Shown piece by piece: positions 6,004 to 10,039 of a stretch of 10,039 nt of DNA; position 1 is the first letter of the stretch, and the number at the start of each line of letters is the position of its first letter. Made by a program: the position numbers and the translations under genes. Location: NCBI GenBank assembly GCA_900770865.1, contig CAAGLU010000031.1:1-10039 (forward strand), in the 5' to 3' direction. The notes beneath the pieces are model-generated. The model had not been told where the DNA came from. It ran no database searches and saw only the letters and a program-made list of their open reading frames with translations. Origin of the DNA: an uncultured Atopobiaceae bacterium. Lineage in GTDB: Bacteria; Actinomycetota; Coriobacteriia; Coriobacteriales; Atopobiaceae.

Positions 6004-7599
6004 ATGATGGACGAGAAGATGTTCTGCTTCCAGTGCGAGCAGACGGCAAAGTGCACGGCATGCACCGGGCGCGCCGGCGTCTGCGGCAAGCCGTTTGACG
6101 TTGCGCTTGCACAGGATGAGCTCACGGGTGCGCTCGTGGGCCTCGCCTGCACCTGCAAGCAGGCCGGCACTCGCAGCGAGCTTGCCGATAAGCTCATCGT
6201 TAGCGGGCTCTTCACCTGCATCACCAACGTCAACTTCTCCAAGGACACCGTCGACGCCATCACGGCAGACGTACGTGCCGAGAAGGAGCGCATCGCTGCC
6301 GCCGCTGGAATCGAGGCTGCCCAGGACCTGCTCCTCGGCCACGTTTGGTCTGACAACGAGGATGTGCGCTCGTTGAAGTCGCTCATTCTCTTTGGGCTTC
6401 GTGGAGCGGCTGCCTACGCGTACCACGCCCGCATGCTCGGCTCCGTGAGCGACGAGGCCCAGCAGGCCTTCGTTGACTGCCTTGCCACCCTTGCCACCGA
6501 GAGCGACCTCAACAAGCTTCTCGCTGTCTCCATGCAGGTGGGCAAGCTCAGCCACGACGTGATGGGCCTTCTCGACGCAGCCAACACCGGCGCCTATGGC
6601 ATGCCCGAGCCCACCGAGGTCTCGCTCAAGATCGAGAAGGGCCCCTTCATCGTCATCTCCGGCCATGACCTCCACGACCTCAAGCTGCTCCTCGAGCAGA
6701 CCGAGGGCACAGGCGTCAATGTCTATACGCACGGCGAGATGCTGCCCGCCAACGCCTATCCCGAGCTCAAGCGCTATCCGCAGCTCAAGGGCAACTTTGG
6801 CACCGCATGGCAGAATCAGCAGAAGGAGTTCGCCAACGTCCCCGCTGCCTTTGTGTTCACCACGAACTGCCTCATGCCTCCTCGCCCCAGCTACGCAGAT
6901 CGCGTCTTCACGACTGAGGTTGTCTCCTATCCTGAGCTCGTGCACATCCCCACGGCTGCCGATGGCTCGAAGGACTTCACCCCGGTCATCGAGAAGGCCA
7001 AGGAGCTTGGTGGCTACGACGAGGATGTGCAGCTCACGGGCATTAACGGCGGCACCAAGGTCGTGACTGGCTTTGCTCGCGCGGCGGTGCTCTCGGTTGC
7101 CGACAAGGTTGTCGACGCCGTCAAGGCTGGCAAGATCAAGCACTTCTTCCTCGTTGGCGGCTGCGACGGTGCCAAGCCCGGCCGTAACTACTACACTGAG
7201 CTCGTCAAGCAGGCTCCCAAGGACACGGTCATCCTCACCCTTGCGTGTGGCAAGTACCGCTTCAACGACCTTGACCTGGGCGACATTGACGGTATCCCCA
7301 GGCTTCTCGACATCGGCCAATGCAACGACGCCTACAGCGCCGTCGAGATTGCCCTGGCTCTTGCGGATGCCTTCGACTGTGGCGTGAACGACCTGCCGCT
7401 CTCGATCGTGCTCTCCTGGTACGAGCAGAAGGCTGTTGCGGACCTGCTCGCCCTTCTCTACCTGGGCATCAAGGACATCAAGCTTGGGCCTACGCTTCCT
7501 GCTTTCGTGAGCCCCAACGTCCTTGACATTCTGGTGCGCGAGTTTGGCATTTCTCTCATCTCGACGCCCGAGGAGGATCTTGCCGCGCTTCTCGCGTAA
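6004..7599 (+). CDS. hcp: Hybrid cluster protein (hydroxylamine reductase / NO-stress protein)
   Basis: A 531-aa cytosolic iron-sulfur protein. Family members reduce hydroxylamine in vitro and act in NO detoxification and protein S-nitrosylation in anaerobes. Seen: N-terminal cluster motif with Cys8, Cys11, Cys20, Cys27 (C-x2-C-x8-C-x6-C) plus an extra Cys17. All expected ligands of the 4Fe-2S-2O hybrid cluster are present by alignment with the Desulfovibrio enzyme: His221 (ISGHDLHDL), Glu245 (THGEML), Cys289 (TTNCLMPP), Cys387 (VGGCDGAKPGRN, normally persulfidated), Cys415 (LACGKYRFN), Cys440 (DIGQCNDAYSA), Glu474 and Lys476 (SWYEQKA). Two start codons are adjacent: ATG 6004 and ATG 6007; the AGAGAGAGG Shine-Dalgarno ends at 6000, so 6007 has the better spacing and either is possible. 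No hcr (NADH oxidoreductase) gene adjoins it, so the electron donor is encoded elsewhere. Probably monocistronic: terminator at 7630-7663. Confidence 0.97.
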   Translation: MMDEKMFCFQCEQTAKCTACTGRAGVCGKPFDVALAQDELTGALVGLACTCKQAGTRSELADKLIVSGLFTCITNVNFSKDTVDAITADVRAEKERIAAAAGIEAAQDLLLGHVWSDNEDVRSLKSLILFGLRGAAAYAYHARMLGSVSDEAQQAFVDCLATLATESDLNKLLAVSMQVGKLSHDVMGLLDAANTGAYGMPEPTEVSLKIEKGPFIVISGHDLHDLKLLLEQTEGTGVNVYTHGEMLPANAYPELKRYPQLKGNFGTAWQNQQKEFANVPAAFVFTTNCLMPPRPSYADRVFTTEVVSYPELVHIPTAADGSKDFTPVIEKAKELGGYDEDVQLTGINGGTKVVTGFARAAVLSVADKVVDAVKAGKIKHFFLVGGCDGAKPGRNYYTELVKQAPKDTVILTLACGKYRFNDLDLGDIDGIPRLLDIGQCNDAYSAVEIALALADAFDCGVNDLPLSIVLSWYEQKAVADLLALLYLGIKDIKLGPTLPAFVSPNVLDILVREFGISLISTPEEDLAALLA

Positions 7600-7629
7600 G
7601 GTCTGTGACGCATTTCTCATGTAAGCCAT

Positions 7630-7663
7630 GGGGCCAGGCGATTTGTCGCCTGGCCCCTTTTTT
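7630..7663 (+). terminator. Strong terminator after hcp
   Basis: A perfect 12-bp stem GGGGCCAGGCGA (7630-7641) / TCGCCTGGCCCC (7646-7657) with a TTTG loop is followed by six T (7658-7663). It lies 30 nt after the hcp stop. Confidence 0.96.
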
Positions 7664-7703
7664 CTTATCGAAGGCGCCTTTTTGTGTTGCTGCGGCCTCG
7701 CCT

Positions 7704-7799
7704 AAACCTCACACGTGTTGTTTCTATTCTTATCTGTTGCGAGAAAATACCTGTTCAGTTGCTGAGAAAATCAAAAAAGTAACAACACGTGTGAGGTTT
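7704..7799. repeat. Perfect 19-bp inverted repeat around a 58-bp A+T-rich spacer
   Basis: AAACCTCACACGTGTTGTT (7704-7722) is the exact reverse complement of AACAACACGTGTGAGGTTT (7781-7799). Pairing can extend through one wobble to 7702/7801. Each arm carries the 8-bp palindrome ACACGTGT. The spacer holds two near-identical direct copies, GTTGCGAGAAAAT (7736-7748) and GTTGCTGAGAAAAT (7758-7771). No T-run follows either arm, no ORF fits inside, and both flanking genes (hcp and tRNA-Pro) point towards it, so it is not a promoter for a neighbour or a standard terminator. It may be a miniature mobile element, a recombination site pair or a structured RNA; I cannot decide. I see no clear target-site duplication. 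Confidence 0.85.
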
Positions 7800-7856
7800 G
7801 GTTCAGGGTATGCCGACTTGGAAGAAACAGAAGGTTCCGAAATGGAATGAAGCGAA

Positions 7857-7873
7857 AGCCCTCAAATTGGGCT
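7857..7873 (-). terminator. Candidate terminator downstream of tRNA-Pro
   Basis: On the - strand AGCCC-AATTTGA-GGGCT (5-bp stem) is followed by the interrupted T-rich tract TTCGCTTCATT. It lies about 47 nt after the tRNA 3' end, behind a stronger hairpin at 7884-7909. Weak by itself; the pair may act together. Confidence 0.45.
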
Positions 7874-7883
7874 CTTCACATGC

Positions 7884-7909
7884 GTGGGGCAGGGAATACC
7901 CCGCCCCAC
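7884..7909 (-). terminator. G+C-rich hairpin just downstream of tRNA-Pro, possible processing or termination signal
   Basis: GTGGGGC (7884-7890) pairs with GCCCCAC (7903-7909), and GGG/CCC pair inside around AATA, giving about 10 bp with one A/C mismatch. It begins 12 nt beyond the tRNA-Pro CCA end. No T-run follows, unlike the other two tRNA terminators in the window. Confidence 0.5.
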
Positions 7910-7920
7910 CTGCGTTTCTA

Positions 7921-7997
7921 TGGTCGGGGCGACTGGATTCGAACCAGCGACCCTCTGCTCCCAAAGCAGATGCGCTACCAAGCTGCGCTACGCCCCG
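7921..7997 (-). tRNA. tRNA-Pro(TGG)
   Basis: A complete 77-nt cloverleaf on the - strand. Acceptor CGGGGCG pairs with CGCCCCG; the anticodon stem CTGC/GCAG carries loop TTTGGGA, giving anticodon TGG (proline). The T arm GCTGG/CCAGT-type stem holds TTCGAAT, and CCA is encoded. A well-formed promoter lies directly upstream at 8008-8036. Confidence 0.96.
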
Positions 7998-8007
7998 AAC
8001 ATTGTGA

Positions 8008-8036
8008 AGTATAGGGTAGTTCCGGCTGCGGTTCAA
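8008..8036 (-). promoter_or_regulatory. Promoter of tRNA-Pro
   Basis: On the - strand TTGAAC (-35, 8031-8036), a 17-nt spacer and TATACT (-10, 8008-8013) match the housekeeping-sigma consensus well. The predicted start falls about 4 nt before the mature tRNA 5' end at 7997. Confidence 0.8.
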
Positions 8037-8068
8037 CGGTTCCATCTTGTCTGATCAGTCGGACGCTG

Positions 8069-8097
8069 CCGTTCACCCGTATATAAACGGTGTTCGG
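8069..8097. promoter_or_regulatory. Imperfect dyad with TATATAAA core upstream of gdhA
   Basis: CCGttCACC (8069-8077) and GGTGttCGG (8089-8097) are inverted except for the central TT pair, and enclose CGTATATAAAC with a -10-like TATATA/TATAAA. No clear -35 is seen at 16-18 nt. This could be the gdhA promoter with an operator, but the start codon is still about 150 nt away, implying a long leader. Confidence 0.3.
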
Positions 8098-8243
8098 TTA
8101 CTGGCACATTTCTATCGTGTCTCTAGCGAGGCATAGATCGTTTTCAACTCGTTCCTAACTCTATGATGTTCTGCGATGTGCGCGTTCGGGGAAATCACCG
8201 CGCGTTTGGAAAGGGTCCAGAAGATCGAGGAACAGGAGACTTC

Positions 8244-9575
8244 ATGACGTATTCCGAGAGGGTCATTGCACAGCTGGAGGAGCGCTACTCCGACCAGCCC
8301 GAGTTCATCCAGGCCGCCAAGGAGGTCCTCACCACGCTGCAGCCGGCGCTCGATGCTCACCCCGAGTATGAGCGTGCCGCGCTTCTCGAGCGTCTTGTCG
8401 AGCCCGAGCGTATCGTCATGTTCCGCGTGCCCTGGGTTGACGACGAGGGCAAGGTCCAGGTGAACCGCGGCTACCGCGTCGAGTTCAACTCCGCTATTGG
8501 TCCCTACAAGGGCGGCCTGCGCTTCCACCCGTCCGTGAACCTCTCGATCCTCAAGTTCCTGGGCTTCGAGCAGATCTTCAAGAACTCCCTTACCACGCTG
8601 CCCATGGGCGGCGGCAAGGGCGGCTCGGACTTCGACCCCAAGGGCAAGTCCGACCGCGAGGTCATGGCGTTCTGCCAGAGCTTCATGACCGAGCTCTGCC
8701 GTCACATTGGCCCCGACACCGACGTCCCCGCCGGTGACATTGGCGTTGGTGGCCGCGAGATTGGCTACATGTTTGGCCAGTACAAGCGCGTCCGCAACGA
8801 GTGGTCCAGCGTTCTCACGGGTAAGGGAATCCCGTACGGCGGTTCTCTCGCCCGCACCGAGGCCACGGGCTACGGCGCTGTCTACTTCCTCGAGAACATG
8901 GTCACCGAGAAGGGCGAGGAGCTTGCGGGCAAGACCATCTGCATCTCCGGCTCCGGCAACGTTGCCCAGTACGCAATCCAGAAGGCCGAGCAGCTTGGCG
9001 CCCACGTGGTGACTGCCTCCGACTCCAACGGCTACGTCTATGATCCCGAGGGAATCGACTTCGACCTTCTCTGCCAGATCAAGGTCGTCGAGCGCGGCCG
9101 CATCAAGGAGTATGCGGAGCGCAAGCCCGGCTCCGTCTACCACGACGGCGAGCGTCCCTGGGGCGAGAAGTGCGACATCGCGATGCCTTGCGCCACGCAG
9201 AACGAGCTTGACCTCGGTGACGCCAAGAAGCTCGTGGCCAACGGCTGCGCGTACGTGGTTGAGGGTGCCAACATGCCCACCACCACCGACGCGACCACGT
9301 TCCTCATCGAGAACGGCGTGTACTTCGCTCCCGGCAAGGCGGCCAACGCCGGCGGCGTCGCTGTCTCTGGCCTCGAGATGAGCCAGAACCACGAGCACCT
9401 CTCCTGGTCCTTCGACGAGGTGGACGAGAAGCTCAAGGGGATCATGAACTCCATCTACAGCGCCGCTGCCTCCGCTGCGCGCGAGTACGGCCATGAGGGC
9501 AACCTCGTGTTTGGTGCCAACATCGCCGGCTTCCTCAAGGTTGCCGACGCCATGATGGCCCAGGGCGTGTGCTAG
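8244..9575 (+). CDS. gdhA: NADP-type glutamate dehydrogenase
   Basis: A 443-aa hexameric-type glutamate dehydrogenase catalysing 2-oxoglutarate + NH4+ + NAD(P)H to glutamate, here probably the biosynthetic NADPH form for ammonium assimilation. Seen: N-terminal substrate domain with GPYKGGLRFHPSVN; catalytic-lysine motif LPMGGGKGGSDFDPKGKSD with Lys125; PDTDVPAGDIGVG with Asp165; Rossmann-type ISGSGNVAQYAIQKA followed by VVTASDSNG, the Ser-Asp-Ser pattern found in NADP-preferring E. coli GdhA; VEGANMPTT; FAPGKAANAGGVAVSGLEMSQN. Length is close to E. coli GdhA (447). ATG 8244 is chosen over 8163 because AGGAG (8234-8238) lies 5 nt upstream and the family N-terminus begins there. Nothing is missing. 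It stands alone, with a terminator at 9614-9656. Confidence 0.97.
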   Translation: MTYSERVIAQLEERYSDQPEFIQAAKEVLTTLQPALDAHPEYERAALLERLVEPERIVMFRVPWVDDEGKVQVNRGYRVEFNSAIGPYKGGLRFHPSVNLSILKFLGFEQIFKNSLTTLPMGGGKGGSDFDPKGKSDREVMAFCQSFMTELCRHIGPDTDVPAGDIGVGGREIGYMFGQYKRVRNEWSSVLTGKGIPYGGSLARTEATGYGAVYFLENMVTEKGEELAGKTICISGSGNVAQYAIQKAEQLGAHVVTASDSNGYVYDPEGIDFDLLCQIKVVERGRIKEYAERKPGSVYHDGERPWGEKCDIAMPCATQNELDLGDAKKLVANGCAYVVEGANMPTTTDATTFLIENGVYFAPGKAANAGGVAVSGLEMSQNHEHLSWSFDEVDEKLKGIMNSIYSAAASAAREYGHEGNLVFGANIAGFLKVADAMMAQGVC

Positions 9576-9613
9576 CCCGCTGAGCTGCGTTTTTCTCGGC
9601 AAGTGATTGGTCT

Positions 9614-9656
9614 GGCCCTCCGGCGGCGTGACGTCTCCGGAGGGCCTTTGTGTTTT
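9614..9656 (+). terminator. Terminator after gdhA
   Basis: A perfect 10-bp stem GGCCCTCCGG (9614-9623) / CCGGAGGGCC (9637-9646) with a 13-nt loop is followed by TTTGTGTTTT. It lies 38 nt after the gdhA stop. Confidence 0.92.
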
Positions 9657-9690
9657 CACCTTCAGAAGCGGCCCGCTCGCGATACTTGTA

Positions 9691-9790
9691 ATGCCGCTCC
9701 TCTTGGACGTTTAAGGTGCCCTAACCGTCCAAATTCCGCGGAACAACTTTCATGCCGCCAAAATTCGACGTTTAAGGGGGCTTAAACGTC
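9691..9790. repeat. Two degenerate tandem copies of a palindromic repeat, about 61-bp period
   Basis: Both copies start ATGCCGC (9691 and 9752) and share GACGTTTAAG followed by its inverted arm ending CGTCC. Copy 2 is a perfect hairpin: GACGTTTAAG (9767-9776), GGGG, CTTAAACGTC (9781-9790). Copy 1 (9703-9732) has arms TTGGACGTTTAAGG and CCCTAACCGTCCAA with two mismatched pairs. The pattern suggests an intergenic repeat family or paired protein-binding sites. No T-run follows. Confidence 0.7.
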
Positions 9791-9850
9791 CGGAATCAGC
9801 GCCTTGACGAGAAGGCAGCTGGCGGCTGGCCCACAGTGCCGTCCACCGGC

Positions 9851-9869
9851 ACCAAACAATATGTTTGGT
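9851..9869. promoter_or_regulatory. Operator-like 19-bp palindrome
   Basis: ACCAAACA-ATA-TGTTTGGT is a perfect 8-bp inverted repeat with a 3-nt centre. A third half-site, CCAAAC, lies at 9895-9900 within ATGCCAAAC, close to an inverted copy of GTTTGGTAT (9863-9871). The cluster is about 90-105 nt upstream of the TATACT box at 9956, as expected for a regulator binding site of the gene beyond the edge. Confidence 0.5.
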
Positions 9870-9955
9870 ATCCACACAAGTATTCATATCCATGCCAAAC
9901 CATAGGGGATTGTTGCAGATTTGTTGAATTCGCTCAACGAAACATGCATGCCCCG

Positions 9956-9961
9956 TATACT
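9956..9961 (+). promoter_or_regulatory. Candidate -10 box for a gene beyond the right edge
   Basis: TATACT, identical to the -10 boxes of the tRNA-Gly and tRNA-Pro genes in this window. No good -35 is found at 16-18 nt; TTGAAT at 9924-9929 is too far away (26 nt). Confidence 0.35.
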
Positions 9962-10039
9962 TGCAACGACCTTTAACGAGCGGTACGAGATACCGAGAAG
10001 GCGTCCATAGCGCAGAATCCGGCCCAGCCTCTCGGGAGC

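Larger units (their letters stand above)
9657..10039. other. Gene-free end region with repeats and promoter-like elements
   Basis: I see no supportable coding sequence or complete RNA gene here. It holds two related palindromes (9691-9790), an operator-like palindrome (9851-9869) with an additional half-site at 9895-9900, a TATACT box (9956-9961) and a short hairpin CGGTA-cgaga-TACCG (9981-9995). The arrangement looks like the control region and leader of a gene or RNA that starts beyond the right edge, read rightwards. Confidence 0.6.

Noticed and set aside
5218..7629. 803-aa open frame on the - strand
   Set aside because: Only the part up to 5901 is real (Crp/Fnr regulator). The upstream extension runs antisense through hcp and has a low-complexity composition typical of G+C-rich shadow frames.
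7736..7771. Duplicated GTTGC(T)GAGAAAAT considered as the start of a CRISPR array
   Set aside because: Only two short copies, 22 bp apart, lying inside an inverted repeat; no spacers of regular size and no cas genes.
7605..7850. 81-aa open frame across the hcp terminator and inverted repeat
   Set aside because: It starts ahead of a strong terminator, has no Shine-Dalgarno and no recognisable sequence.
7798..8007. 69-aa open frame on the + strand ending in GRLDSNQRPSAPKADA
   Set aside because: This peptide is the familiar artefact of translating the antisense of tRNA-Pro; no Shine-Dalgarno and no independent support.
8112..9659. 515-aa open frame on the - strand opposite gdhA
   Set aside because: Antisense shadow of gdhA with the same mirror composition and no motifs; it also runs through the gdhA terminator.

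Overview
The window (about 60% G+C by eye, strong preference for G/C in third codon positions, CCA-encoding tRNAs, SD-led genes) looks like a chromosomal segment of a high-G+C anaerobic actinobacterium. A coriobacterial lineage (Olsenella/Atopobium/Collinsella-like) is my best guess from the gene types and protein flavour. This is inference; no search was possible. Most of the window is housekeeping and redox metabolism, not an obvious accessory island.

Layout, left to right. The 3' half of a tRNA-Lys(CTT) and its terminator open the window. A two-gene carbon block on the + strand follows: a PfkB-family 1-phosphofructokinase-like hexose kinase (TTG start) and PTS enzyme I (ptsI). A terminator and a REP-like palindrome close this block. 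On the - strand come a YegS/DgkB-type lipid kinase and tRNA-Gly(TCC). A cysteine-free uracil-DNA glycosylase-family protein (+) then converges, with a 13-bp gap, on a Crp/Fnr regulator (-). That regulator is divergent from hcp (hybrid cluster protein, +), and the two share a roughly 100-bp control region containing a dyad. After the hcp terminator lies a gene-free, A+T-rich stretch with a perfect 19-bp inverted repeat around a 58-bp spacer, then tRNA-Pro(TGG) (-). NADP-type glutamate dehydrogenase (gdhA, +) and its terminator follow. The last 380 bases hold no gene I can support, but contain two related palindromic repeats, an operator-like 19-bp palindrome and a TATACT box.

How the genes work together. 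Enzyme I starts the phosphoenolpyruvate-to-sugar phosphotransfer, and the upstream kinase would handle a phosphosugar made by that route, so the pair fits sugar uptake and glycolysis. Hcp and its divergent regulator form a plausible self-contained nitrosative/redox-stress module. GdhA assimilates ammonium, one possible end product of hydroxylamine reduction by Hcp, but the two are separate transcription units.

The items most worth a second look are the 7704-7799 inverted repeat, the tandem palindromes at 9691-9790, the REP-like cluster at 3243-3289, and the Cys-x-x-Cys in the recognition helix of the hcp-linked regulator.
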